DNA from: Levilactobacillus huananensis
Lineage (GTDB): Bacteria; Bacillota; Bacilli; Lactobacillales; Lactobacillaceae
Direction of reading: 5' to 3'
Length of the DNA: 64,000 nucleotides
Assembly: GCF_003946145.1 (NCBI RefSeq)
Contig: NZ_RHOC01000009.1
Span: forward strand, 32,552 to 96,551
The number at the start of each line of letters is the position of its first letter. Within the stretch, counting starts at the first letter, position 1. The translations under genes and the position numbers were made by a program. Of the stretch, positions 36,137 to 46,273 are shown piece by piece. A model generated the notes under the pieces. It had not been told where the DNA came from and did no database searches. It saw nothing but the letters and a program-made list of their open reading frames with translations.

Positions 36137-37068
36137 GCATGCCCCTCCTGTTCTTGAATGCGTTGCACCTGGCGATACTGCTTGAGCATCCAGGTCTTAT
36201 AACTCTGGTGAACCGGCATCGTCTCGGTCACCTTGACCACGGGAATGTGGTGCTTCTTGGCAAGTTGAACCATCGCCGTCACATTTTTACTGGTATTTTG
36301 CGTATTTTCAACGAAAAAAGCAATTCGATGATGCTTGATCTGATCTTGAAGTTGCGTGATATCAGCCGGGGTTGGGTCACTATCTTCTTCAATTGACTGG
36401 GCAAAATGCGGATCACTAACTCGGTAGCCCATGGCACTCAGGGCTAAATCAAAGACTGGCTCACTAACCGCCACACGCTGGTGATGACTGTTCTGAGAAA
36501 TGATGGTCGCCAACTTAGGCAATTCATCTAGCTGCGCCTCGTAAGCCCGACCACGCTGGCGATAATCAGAGGCGTGTTTGGGGTCAATCTTACTGAATTG
36601 CGTCACCAAATGTCGCGTCACCTTCACCATCGTCGTTGGATCTGTCCATAGATGGGGATTATCCCCCAGTTTTTTCCCCATCAAATGACCGATCGACAAG
36701 GACTTGGTCTGAGCGTCATTATTAGCAGCTACAACCCGGTCCATCCAACTATCGTAACCTAACCCATTCTCAATGACCACATCGGCCTTAGCGACTGCTT
36801 TAGCCGTCTTCACGTCTGGCTCATAACTTTCAGCATCGATACTGGGACTATTGATCACCGTGGTGACCTGTCCCTGATTGCCCAAGATCGCTTGAGCTGC
36901 CTCACCGTAGAAACCCAGCGTGGCTACGACTTGAATCTGATTACTCTTGTGTTGGGGTGTTGAGGCTGCCGAGCAGCCACTCAGGGTAACCCCTACCAAG
37001 ATCAGGGCTAGTAGGGCAATGCGCCCGAACCCACTAAAACGTCGTTCTCTGCGTCGCAAACTCGTCAT
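36133..37068 (-). CDS. Metal (zinc) ABC transporter substrate-binding lipoprotein
   Basis: A 311-residue ZnuA/AdcA-type cluster 9 binding protein. A signal peptide with lipobox LSGC (Cys32) means it is lipid-anchored outside the membrane. GLGYDSWM and GDNPHLWTDPTT (His ligand) are conserved. The first ligand loop, usually D-P-H-x-(Y/F)-E-P, reads DAESYEP, so the usual His is Glu. No His-rich loop is present. The Shine-Dalgarno sequence at the ATG is weak (GAGAAAAGAG), so the start could be a few codons away. It is first in the operon, directly behind a Zur-box-like palindrome. Confidence 0.9.
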   Translation of the reverse strand: MTSLRRRERRFSGFGRIALLALILVGVTLSGCSAASTPQHKSNQIQVVATLGFYGEAAQAILGNQGQVTTVINSPSIDAESYEPDVKTAKAVAKADVVIENGLGYDSWMDRVVAANNDAQTKSLSIGHLMGKKLGDNPHLWTDPTTMVKVTRHLVTQFSKIDPKHASDYRQRGRAYEAQLDELPKLATIISQNSHHQRVAVSEPVFDLALSAMGYRVSDPHFAQSIEEDSDPTPADITQLQDQIKHHRIAFFVENTQNTSKNVTAMVQLAKKHHIPVVKVTETMPVHQSYKTWMLKQYRQVQRIQEQEGHA

Positions 37069-37089
37069 CTCTTTTCTCTGTCATTTATG

Positions 37090-37112
37090 TAAATGGTAAT
37101 GATTACCGTTTA
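37090..37112. promoter_or_regulatory. Zur-box-like operator
   Basis: TAAATGGTAATGATTACCGTTTA is a 23-bp near-perfect palindrome with the 9-1-9 layout of Firmicutes Zur boxes (AAATCGTAATNATTACGATTT). It lies 22 bp before the start of the metal-binding lipoprotein gene. It indicates repression by Zur when zinc is plentiful. Confidence 0.75.
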
Positions 37113-37301
37113 ATATCTTACCAGATAATGTAAGCTTGTCAACCGGGTTTAAGACTTTCCTAACGTTAGCCTATTGAACAGTGCCCGCCCACTGACGGCC
37201 AAGAGTCAGGCCCTTCTTGAAAATAAAGTTATCCTGGAGAGACCGCCATTCTAAACGTCGACGAGCCCCATTCTCCTAAAAGAAGAATCTATCAGCACAC
37301 A

Positions 37302-37342
37302 AATAATCCCACCGATCCAAAGGTCAATCGGTGGGATTATTT
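37302..37342. terminator. Terminator after the hydrolase gene
   Basis: AATAATCCCACCGAT and ATCGGTGGGATTATT are perfect arms around a 10-nt loop, just after the hydrolase stop codon. T-rich on both sides. From 37113 to 37301 nothing else is seen. Confidence 0.85.
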
Positions 37343-37351
37343 TTCTAATAT

Positions 37352-38290
37352 CTAAGCAACATACTTTTCTAGGAATGACTTGACCAAGTCATCATACTTG
37401 GCCGGGTCCTTTGCACGCGTGGCAATATGACCGGCCTCGTCATCACGGTAACGTTCCTTAGGTCCGGCCGCAGCCCGGTACAGAACATCCAGGTTTTCCA
37501 CTGGAACCGTCTCGTCATTAGCACCCTGAATAAACAAGATTGGCAAATGCGTTTTCCGCAATTGTTGGGCGATGTCCCCGTCCGAGAGGCGATACCCCTC
37601 AGCTAGGCGGGAATACTGATCCGCAATCGGGAGGATGGGATAGACCGGCAAATGGTATTTATGGCGAATTCGGTAGCGTGCTTCCGCCAATACGGAGGCG
37701 TAGCCGGAATCGGCCACGACTGCCTTCACATTGTGGGGCAAGTCTTCCCCGGCGGTTGCCAAGACTGTGGCGGCCCCCATGGAGATCCCTAGCAGCACAA
37801 TCTCACAGTCCTCACCATAAGTAGCGATGACCTGATTAATCCACCCATTATAGTCGAAACGGTCTGGCCAACCATACCCAATCGTATGGCCTTCGCTGTC
37901 CCCATGAGCTCGGGCATCGGGTATCAGGACAGTGTAGCCCCAGTCATGAAAGCTCTTCGCCCAGGGAATCATCTGTTCACGGGCGTGACCCAACCCATGG
38001 GCCAGGATGGCCACTCGCTTGGTAGGCTTAGTGGCCTCGATGCAGCTGGCCCGCAAGATCAGGCCATCCAGACTTGTCTGCGTCCATTCCACAGGATTAT
38101 GCCGTAGATACCAGGCGTTATCCGCCGCGGTATTTTCCGCGATCGCCCGTTGCTTCGTCTTGCGTCGGTTACGGCTAAATGATTTCGTTGCGGCTTGGTA
38201 GACCACGGCGGCGCCACCGAGAACCCCAACCGTACCGACTGCCGCGACAATTGCCGTGGCCCCCAGCCATTTCTGCCAACTCTTTGCCAT
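37352..38290 (-). CDS. Membrane-anchored alpha/beta hydrolase
   Basis: The protein has 312 residues: an N-terminal membrane helix (about 9-33), a basic stretch (SRNRRKTKQ), then an alpha/beta hydrolase fold with the nucleophile elbow GISMGAA (Ser about 172), an acid in NDETVP and a base in AGHIA near the C-terminus. The HGLGHAREQ oxyanion region is also present. It resembles YqkD-like hydrolases, whose substrates are unknown. The ATG follows GGGGCAGG. It is a single-gene unit. Confidence 0.88.
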   Translation of the reverse strand: MAKSWQKWLGATAIVAAVGTVGVLGGAAVVYQAATKSFSRNRRKTKQRAIAENTAADNAWYLRHNPVEWTQTSLDGLILRASCIEATKPTKRVAILAHGLGHAREQMIPWAKSFHDWGYTVLIPDARAHGDSEGHTIGYGWPDRFDYNGWINQVIATYGEDCEIVLLGISMGAATVLATAGEDLPHNVKAVVADSGYASVLAEARYRIRHKYHLPVYPILPIADQYSRLAEGYRLSDGDIAQQLRKTHLPILFIQGANDETVPVENLDVLYRAAAGPKERYRDDEAGHIATRAKDPAKYDDLVKSFLEKYVA

Positions 38291-38387
38291 ACTGCCTGCC
38301 CCATTCCTGACTCACGTCGAATTTGTTACTTCCACTGTACCCAAAATCAGGGTGTGGTGCCACTATTTACTGTCTATTTGCGCACAA

Positions 38388-38418
38388 AAAAACTCGAGAG
38401 CACCGTCTCGAGTTCGTT
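38388..38418 (-). terminator. Terminator downstream of ispE
   Basis: AACTCGAGA-GCACC-GTCTCGAGTT hairpin with seven T on the minus strand, about 105 bp after the ispE stop. The region between shows no gene. Confidence 0.7.
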
Positions 38419-38524
38419 AAGTCAATTTAAATGGATTAAGCTCCCCACGCATTAGTGGCATTCTGGAGAATCAGCCGAATTGCACAGAAAAGTCTTCCGC
38501 TCTGCTCATTAATCACTTACCCAC

Positions 38525-39379
38525 TTATGGTAACGGCCGAACTAAATAGACTTCCCGGCAGAAGCCCTTCATCCCATTGAAGACGCGCTGTGCTCTGGAC
38601 TGCTTACTGCAGAGGCCAAACACAGTGGGACCGGTCCCACTCATTTGCGCCACATCGGCGCCAAACTTCATCATCTGTTGTTTTAACTGTGTAATTTCAG
38701 GATAACGATGGGCCGTCAAAGGTTCCAAGACGTTGCCCATCACCGAACACATGGCATCAATGTTCTGATCACGAATGCTACGCAAGAGGCCCTCAATATC
38801 GGGATGTTCCAGATCATCGTAGCGAATCTGCTGGAGGATGCTAGGCGTCGACACGCTCACCTTAGGCTTGGCCAAAACGACCCAAGCCGCCGGCAACTTC
38901 GAGAGTGGCGTGATGCGCTCTCCTCGCCCGCGAACATGTGCTGTACGACCATAAACACAGTATGGCACGTCGGAATCAATTTCGAGGCCCAACTTAGCTA
39001 GCTCTTGCCAGGAAAGTCCCAGATCCCAGAGCTGGTTCAACCCGCGCAAAACCGCCGCGGCATCCGAAGATCCACCTCCGAGGCCGGCCGCCACCGGGAT
39101 ATTTTTCTTAATGCGAATATTGACCCCCTCATCAATATGAAAGCGAGTCTGTAGTAAGTGTGCGGCCTGGTATGCCAGGTTCCGCTGATCGTTAGGAAGG
39201 AAGCCGCTGTCCGAGGCCACCCGAATTCGTTTATGCTTGGTTAGCGTTTGAATCTCTACGTAGTCCGCCAAGTCCACGGAAGTCATGACCATGTTCCACT
39301 CTTCCGCACCATCATGATGATGATAGGGCGTATCGAGCCCGAGGTTAATCTTGGCAGGCGCCTTTTCAATCAGTTGCAT
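38525..39379 (-). CDS. ispE: 4-(cytidine 5'-diphospho)-2-C-methyl-D-erythritol kinase homologue
   Basis: A 284-residue GHMP kinase: KAPAKINLGL (6-15), the phosphate loop PVAAGLGGGSSDAAA (about 91-105) and MSGTGPTVFGL near the C-terminus. By family it phosphorylates CDP-methylerythritol in the non-mevalonate pathway. However, this window also carries mvaA of the mevalonate pathway, and lactobacilli lack the rest of the MEP pathway, so the real substrate is unclear. It keeps the B. subtilis position between veg and purR. Confidence 0.92.
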   Translation of the reverse strand: MQLIEKAPAKINLGLDTPYHHHDGAEEWNMVMTSVDLADYVEIQTLTKHKRIRVASDSGFLPNDQRNLAYQAAHLLQTRFHIDEGVNIRIKKNIPVAAGLGGGSSDAAAVLRGLNQLWDLGLSWQELAKLGLEIDSDVPYCVYGRTAHVRGRGERITPLSKLPAAWVVLAKPKVSVSTPSILQQIRYDDLEHPDIEGLLRSIRDQNIDAMCSVMGNVLEPLTAHRYPEITQLKQQMMKFGADVAQMSGTGPTVFGLCSKQSRAQRVFNGMKGFCREVYLVRPLP

Positions 39380-39488
39380 GAGCTCACCTTAATTCCAGAT
39401 AGACCGAGTCTACCGTTCTCGTGAATATAATTAAGCCCATTATACTATGGTTTTAGGCAAAATAAAAAGGCCTGACCGGCCCAATTAT

Positions 39489-39725
39489 TTATTCATCGAA
39501 ATCGACTTCGATGTTTTTCGTTAAAATATCGGTATAGCTATACGAAACCCGCTTGAACGAATTTTCATCCTGGTCTAAATCCACAACGAAAACAGCCGGA
39601 TAGGTTTCCCGAAGAATGCCATGCCGTTCTGTCGTCTTCTTACGCCCAGCCTGAGCAATCACCATTAACTTGTCGCCAATGCGATCGTCCAGTTTGTTCT
39701 TAATGTTCGCTAAACTTGTTGGCAT
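39489..39725 (-). CDS. veg: Veg family protein
   Basis: The protein has 78 residues of the Veg (DUF1021) family: SLANIKNKLDDRIGDK, AGRKKTTERHGILRETYPAVFVV and the SYSYTDILT end. It is a small SH3-like beta-barrel protein; in B. subtilis Veg affects biofilm matrix genes and spore outgrowth, but the molecular role is unknown. The ATG at 39725 has GAGG 8 nt upstream. The position between ksgA and ispE is as in B. subtilis. Confidence 0.93.
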   Translation of the reverse strand: MPTSLANIKNKLDDRIGDKLMVIAQAGRKKTTERHGILRETYPAVFVVDLDQDENSFKRVSYSYTDILTKNIEVDFDE

Positions 39726-39824
39726 GCCCTTCACCTCTGTGAAACAATTATAGCATGGTTTCACAGAAATTGCAAATTATACCACAACCCACTTTAAACC
39801 GCAAGAATCCACAATTGAAAAGGG

Positions 39825-40715
39825 TTACATAAGTCCTTCATTGTGAAAAGCGTTGGTTAATTCGATAAAGTTTATCAAGGTTAACCGTTCGGGCCGTAGT
39901 TGTCGAGAAATTCCCACCGCTTCCAAAACGGATTCCAAGCGCTCGCGAACCTCAGGTTGCTTGCCAAATAAGCCTTGTAAATTGTTCCACAATGTCTTTC
40001 GCCGATGAATAAAGCAGCCCTTAACAAATTTGAATAAGGCCTCTTCTTCGTACGGTTTCACTGCGAGTGGCTCTCTGGGCGTCAACCGAATAATTGCAGA
40101 ATCCACGTTAGGTTGCGGAATAAACGCCGTACGCGGCACATCAAAGGCCACAGCCACGTGTGCCTTATACTGCATCACAACGGAAAGTGACCCATAGGCC
40201 TTGGTTCCGGGTTCAGCTACCAAACGATCAGCAACTTCCTTTTGCATCATGACCACGATCTCGTCGAAGGCCACCCCACTCTGGAGAACCCCCATTAGGA
40301 TAGGGGTCGTAATGTAATAGGGCAGGTTGGCAACCAGCTTGACGGGATGCCCCGGTTCAAACTCCTCGTGAATGACTTCGGCAAGGTTGGCCTTCAAGAT
40401 ATCCTGATTGATGATCTTGATATTGTCGTAATCCGCCAACGTCTCATCCAAAACGGGTAAGAGGTTGTCATCAATTTCGAAAGCCACAACTCGACGTGCC
40501 CGTTTCGCAATCTGCTCCGTCAGGGCCCCAATCCCCGGTCCAATTTCAATAACGTTGTCGTTTTCCGTGACCTCTGCGGCATTGACAATGTTACGCAAAA
40601 TATTCAGATCAGACAAAAAGTTCTGGCCCAGACTCTTCTTAGCTACTAACCGATAACGGGTCAGGATAGCTTTGGTTCTAGCAGGTGATCCAATCTCTGG
40701 CGCACTATTGTTCAT
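39825..40715 (-). CDS. rsmA: 16S rRNA dimethyladenosine transferase
   Basis: A 296-residue KsgA/RsmA methyltransferase that dimethylates two adjacent adenines near the 3' end of 16S rRNA. Motifs: KKSLGQNFL (about 27-35), VIEIGPGIGALTEQ (SAM-binding), FEIDDNLL, and the catalytic NLPYYITTPI. The ATG follows GGGAG at 7 nt. It overlaps the end of rnmV by 11 bp, so the two are translated from one mRNA. Confidence 0.96.
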   Translation of the reverse strand: MNNSAPEIGSPARTKAILTRYRLVAKKSLGQNFLSDLNILRNIVNAAEVTENDNVIEIGPGIGALTEQIAKRARRVVAFEIDDNLLPVLDETLADYDNIKIINQDILKANLAEVIHEEFEPGHPVKLVANLPYYITTPILMGVLQSGVAFDEIVVMMQKEVADRLVAEPGTKAYGSLSVVMQYKAHVAVAFDVPRTAFIPQPNVDSAIIRLTPREPLAVKPYEEEALFKFVKGCFIHRRKTLWNNLQGLFGKQPEVRERLESVLEAVGISRQLRPERLTLINFIELTNAFHNEGLM

Positions 40716-41277
40716 GGGCGTTCTCCCTTTCTCGAATTTGTTTAACGGCGGCCGCAAAATCCGCTGGTTGGATGCTAAACATCCGCAGTCGCTTTTCAAG
40801 TTGCTTGCCATTAACATAACCAATCTGAAGCAGTTCCCCAAGTTGTTCTCGACGCGCTTTCGAGCCCGCGCCGCCGATTAGCCCCGCGGCCATGAGATCC
40901 TCATGTGTGATAAGCACTGGTGCCGCAGTCGTCTCCGTATAGACATGATCTAATGCCGCACGGATGGCTTCCGGACTGGCATGTTCCACTCCCAGCGAGC
41001 CACCCGCCTTATCCGGTCGACCAGCGGCCTTGGGCAGAAACGCATGCTTAGCGTTAGGAACGGCCTCGGCGACAATCTTTCGAATCTTTTCACCGGAAAA
41101 ATCGGGATCAGTAAAGATGATGACGCCACGCTGGTCGGCGAGCTTGGCAATCAATGCCAAGGTATCCTCGTCAATCGCGGATCCGCGAGTTTCAATGGTA
41201 TCCGCATTAACGGCTCGGTTAATTTGTTTCGTATCGTCCTTGCCTTCGACAACCAGGACTTCTTTAATCTTTTTCAT
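40705..41277 (-). CDS. rnmV: Ribonuclease M5
   Basis: A 190-residue TOPRIM-domain nuclease that matures 5S rRNA. The TOPRIM acidic residues are in VVEGKDDTKQ (residue 8 on) and FTDPDFSGEKIR. The ATG at 41277 gives the family's usual MKKIKEVLVVEGKDD start; the 42-codon in-frame extension upstream belongs to tatD in another frame. It overlaps tatD by 14 bp and rsmA by 11 bp. A 5S rRNA gene lies at the right edge of the window. Confidence 0.95.
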   Translation of the reverse strand: MKKIKEVLVVEGKDDTKQINRAVNADTIETRGSAIDEDTLALIAKLADQRGVIIFTDPDFSGEKIRKIVAEAVPNAKHAFLPKAAGRPDKAGGSLGVEHASPEAIRAALDHVYTETTAAPVLITHEDLMAAGLIGGAGSKARREQLGELLQIGYVNGKQLEKRLRMFSIQPADFAAAVKQIRERENAHEQ

Positions 41278-42043
41278 TAATGTGATAAAACTCCTCTGCA
41301 TTGTGGTAAGTGGCGGCGGCAATTTCTTCCGGCGTCGTTTCTCGTTCCTTGGCGATGGCCGCCACCGTATAGCGGGTGAAGCCTGGTTCGTTCTGTTCAC
41401 CACGATGCGGTTCTGGTGTCAGATACGGTGCATCCGTCTCGACCATCATCACATCTAGTGGTGTAGCCCGTACAGCATCATGGACCTCGTGAGCGTTCTT
41501 AAAGCTAGCGACACCGGAGTAAGAAATGTGCATGCCCAGATCCAGGAACTTCTTTAGCCATTCGGGATCGCCATTGAAACTGTGCATAACGCCCCCGATG
41601 TCGCGGATATCGGCTTCCTTGATAATACGGTAAGTATCTTCAAAGGCATCGCGATTGTGCACCACAATTGGCTTGCCCATTTCCTTTGCGATCGCAATCT
41701 GCCGGGCAAACACCTTGCGTTGAACATCTTGAGGTGACGTGTCCCAATGGTAATCTAACCCAATTTCACCGAGAGCAACGACGCGATCATCAGTCAATTG
41801 CTCTTCGAGGCATTCTTCCTTAGCCGCATCGTAGTTCTTAGAATCTTCGGGATGCCACCCCACTGCCGCGTACAGTTGTGGATACTGATGTGCCAACTTG
41901 ATTGCGTCAGCATTCAGTTGCGTATTGGACCCGATGTTGGTCATCTTAATCACGCCCAGATCCGCCGCCTGCTTCAGGTAGCGTGGAACCTCCTGAATGA
42001 ATTCCTCACTATTTAAATGCGTATGTGAATCAAAGATTTTCAT
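41264..42043 (-). CDS. tatD: TatD family metal-dependent DNase
   Basis: A 259-residue TIM-barrel hydrolase: FDSHTHLN (residues 4-11, metal-binding His pair), the Glu in GEIGLDYHWD, PIVVHNRDA, MHSFNG and the ETDAPYLTP end. It is related to B. subtilis YabD. The ATG at 42043 lies 6 nt after AGGAGG; another ATG three bases upstream is also possible. It overlaps rnmV by 14 bp. Confidence 0.94.
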   Translation of the reverse strand: MKIFDSHTHLNSEEFIQEVPRYLKQAADLGVIKMTNIGSNTQLNADAIKLAHQYPQLYAAVGWHPEDSKNYDAAKEECLEEQLTDDRVVALGEIGLDYHWDTSPQDVQRKVFARQIAIAKEMGKPIVVHNRDAFEDTYRIIKEADIRDIGGVMHSFNGDPEWLKKFLDLGMHISYSGVASFKNAHEVHDAVRATPLDVMMVETDAPYLTPEPHRGEQNEPGFTRYTVAAIAKERETTPEEIAAATYHNAEEFYHINEKD

Positions 42044-42086
42044 CATGATCCTCCTAAGTGTTTGGCACAACTAACGCTAAAAATCG

Positions 42087-42128
42087 AAAACGTGGTCGGC
42101 GTCTCATCGACCCCCCGCCCACGTTTTT
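42087..42128 (-). terminator. metG terminator
   Basis: AAAACGTGG and CCCACGTTTTT arms with a GC-rich loop lie between metG and tatD, followed by T-rich sequence on the minus strand. Confidence 0.65.
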
Positions 42129-42144
42129 CATGACTTTAATCACT

Positions 42145-44196
<2,052 letters not shown>

Positions 44197-44264
44197 TCAC
44201 TCTAAATTAGTCCGTAATTTTTTGGGGTTAAATTTTAGTGTAAATTCTCATTAAGTATAGCATA

Positions 44265-44302
44265 AACCCCGGTTCAGCCATAGCGCTTACCGGGGTTTTT
44301 AA
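44265..44302. terminator. Hairpin between the DUF72 gene and metG
   Basis: AACCCCGG and CCGGGGTT arms around a 20-nt loop, with T on both sides. Serves the DUF72 gene in the minus direction. Confidence 0.6.
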
Positions 44303-44353
44303 GGTCTAAATTTAACTGACTGCCACTCACTTTTAGTGCCGGTTCCGCAACAC

Positions 44354-45202
44354 CTAGAACAGGTCTAGCTGTTGCGGGGCCAGATTGTCCCAATGTAAAC
44401 CTAGAATTGCCTGCAGGCGCTGGGCATTCGGCGCGGCATCTTTACCGGAATTGTTATTAAAAATCACACAGACATTCTGAGCCTGCGTAGCGACTTGTTT
44501 CACCAGTATTGCGATTTTCTGGAGCTCATCGTCACTGTATCGGTAGAGCGTTCGCGTCTTGCGCCAGCTAGCCCCCTGGTTGAACCACCCTTCCTTATTC
44601 CGACCATGGAGGCGAATCACCGCCAACTTGGGGGTCGTCACCGTCGTCACCAGCGGAATCCCATTGTTCAAGTTATGCGGTTCGTCGGTGATAACATTGG
44701 TCAGTCGCAACGATTGCAGGTAATCCGTGACATCCTTGGTCATCCCCGGCGTCTCGAACCAGCTAGGACTACGAAACTCCACCGCAACTGGCAACTGTCC
44801 CATTTGTACCCGAACGTCCCGTAAGTACTGAATATTGGCCGTTGTCCGATTGAAATATGGTGGAAATTGAAAGAGAACCGTTTGCAGTTGCTGATGGGTC
44901 ACCAGGGGCGCCACCGCACGCTTAAAATCATCAAATGCGGTGACGCGTTCAGCTGTCGTGGCCGGTGTGGCCCGTTGATCGTGTTGTGTCATAATCTGAT
45001 TGGCCTTTAAGATGTACTGAAACCCTTCTGGAACCGCTGCCTGCCAATTAGCAACCGTCGATTCACGAGGGATCCCGTAGAACGGCGTATCTAGTTCAAC
45101 TAAAGGAAAGTTCCCAGCATACTCACTAAGAGTTACGGGGCGGTCTTCCCCACCAATCAAGGCGGGATGTTCTTTCCATGTGGTCAGCCCAATCGAAATC
45201 AT
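44354..45202 (-). CDS. DUF72 (YecE-like) family protein
   Basis: A 282-residue TIM-barrel protein of the DUF72 family, with the signature N-terminus IGLTTWKEHP, VELDTPFYGIP (about 35-45), FKAN-like YILKANQIMT, and VEFRSPSWF. The function is not known. The ATG lies 7 nt after GAGG. A small membrane protein gene lies 11 bp upstream and a sirtuin gene precedes that, all on the minus strand. Confidence 0.88.
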   Translation of the reverse strand: MISIGLTTWKEHPALIGGEDRPVTLSEYAGNFPLVELDTPFYGIPRESTVANWQAAVPEGFQYILKANQIMTQHDQRATPATTAERVTAFDDFKRAVAPLVTHQQLQTVLFQFPPYFNRTTANIQYLRDVRVQMGQLPVAVEFRSPSWFETPGMTKDVTDYLQSLRLTNVITDEPHNLNNGIPLVTTVTTPKLAVIRLHGRNKEGWFNQGASWRKTRTLYRYSDDELQKIAILVKQVATQAQNVCVIFNNNSGKDAAPNAQRLQAILGLHWDNLAPQQLDLF

Positions 45203-45213
45203 CCTGTCACCTC

Positions 45214-45540
45214 TTACTTAAAACGTTCAAATTGCTTGATGAGCTCGGCTTCCGGGGTCGTCAAACGACCACTCAACTGACTAATTAGCCGTTTACCAGC
45301 TAGGCGATCATTGTACCGAATCCCGGTCACACTAAGATCAATCAGGGCAAATAACACGGCCACTAGTGCCGCTTGTCGGCGCACGAAAGTTACCGTGAAC
45401 AGAGTCACCAGTTGCCCACCAAAGGCCAACTGAATAATACTGTAAATCAGTAAGGTATCCGGAATCAGCTGTAAAAAGTTTAGCCAGCGGAGACGCCTCA
45501 CAAGTCGCCTCAGTTGGATGATGACTGCTTGATGGCTCAT
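45214..45540 (-). CDS. Small membrane protein of unknown function
   Basis: The protein has 108 residues: a basic N-terminus (RRLVRRLRW), two hydrophobic segments (about 18-44 and 54-68), then a charged C-terminal tail. No domain recognised. The ATG follows GAGGGTG with good spacing, and it is tightly packed between the sirtuin and DUF72 genes, which supports it as a real gene. Confidence 0.7.
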   Translation of the reverse strand: MSHQAVIIQLRRLVRRLRWLNFLQLIPDTLLIYSIIQLAFGGQLVTLFTVTFVRRQAALVAVLFALIDLSVTGIRYNDRLAGKRLISQLSGRLTTPEAELIKQFERFK

Positions 45541-45551
45541 AATTTCACCCT

Positions 45552-46250
45552 CTAGACCTTGAGTTCACTGAAAAACTCAGTAGCATCGGCTTGAACCATA
45601 TCATAGTCAAAGCCAAGATTCAATTGTTCCTGATTGACCACAACCACATCGGCCTGGTTATTTCGGTAATCCAATAGGCCGGCAAACGGGTAAACCCGCA
45701 TGGAGGTTCCGACAATCACCACCAAATCTGCCTGTTCCATGGCGCCCACTGCCAGCTGAACATTCAACTGGTTAAGTCCCTCGTCGTACAGGACCACATC
45801 CGGCCGTAACCAACCACCATCTGTCTCATGATACGGCGACTTTAGATAGTCGTGCCAGTCTACATGTTTGCCACAGATTTGACAATAAACAGTGTACAGG
45901 TTCCCGTGGAATTCTACCAGGTGTTTGGTATCTGCCACCCGATAAAGGTTGTCGATATTTTGTGTGATAACCGTCGCACGATCCTGTTGGGTCAACGCGG
46001 CTTGCTTAGTATGAATGATATTAGGTTGCGCATCTGGATAGTACAGGTTCTGCTTGACGTAATCATAGAAAACCTCTGGTTCCTGAACCAAACAGGTGTG
46101 ACTCAGATAATATTCCGCATTGCGATGCCCGGTATACAACCCATTCTTGGATCGATAGTCCGGGATTCCCGACGGCGTCGAGACCCCCGCTCCGGTTAAG
46201 AACACAATGTGCTGAGCATGATCAAAGACTGCTTGTAAGCGTGCTTCCAT
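45552..46250 (-). CDS. Sir2-family NAD-dependent protein deacylase
   Basis: A 232-residue sirtuin: NAD-binding FLTGAGVSTPSGIPDYR (about 16-32), TQNIDNLY and the catalytic His in EFHGNLY (about 112). Only one Zn Cys pair is present (CQIC); the second CxxC usually found before LRPDVVLYDE is missing, so the zinc site is incomplete. VVIVGTSMRVYPFAGL and VVNQE lie at the C-terminus. It removes acyl groups from lysines using NAD. The ATG at 46250 has AAAGGA 8 nt upstream. Confidence 0.9.
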   Translation of the reverse strand: MEARLQAVFDHAQHIVFLTGAGVSTPSGIPDYRSKNGLYTGHRNAEYYLSHTCLVQEPEVFYDYVKQNLYYPDAQPNIIHTKQAALTQQDRATVITQNIDNLYRVADTKHLVEFHGNLYTVYCQICGKHVDWHDYLKSPYHETDGGWLRPDVVLYDEGLNQLNVQLAVGAMEQADLVVIVGTSMRVYPFAGLLDYRNNQADVVVVNQEQLNLGFDYDMVQADATEFFSELKV

Positions 46251-46273
46251 CCCCATCATCCTTTCTTAAACGA

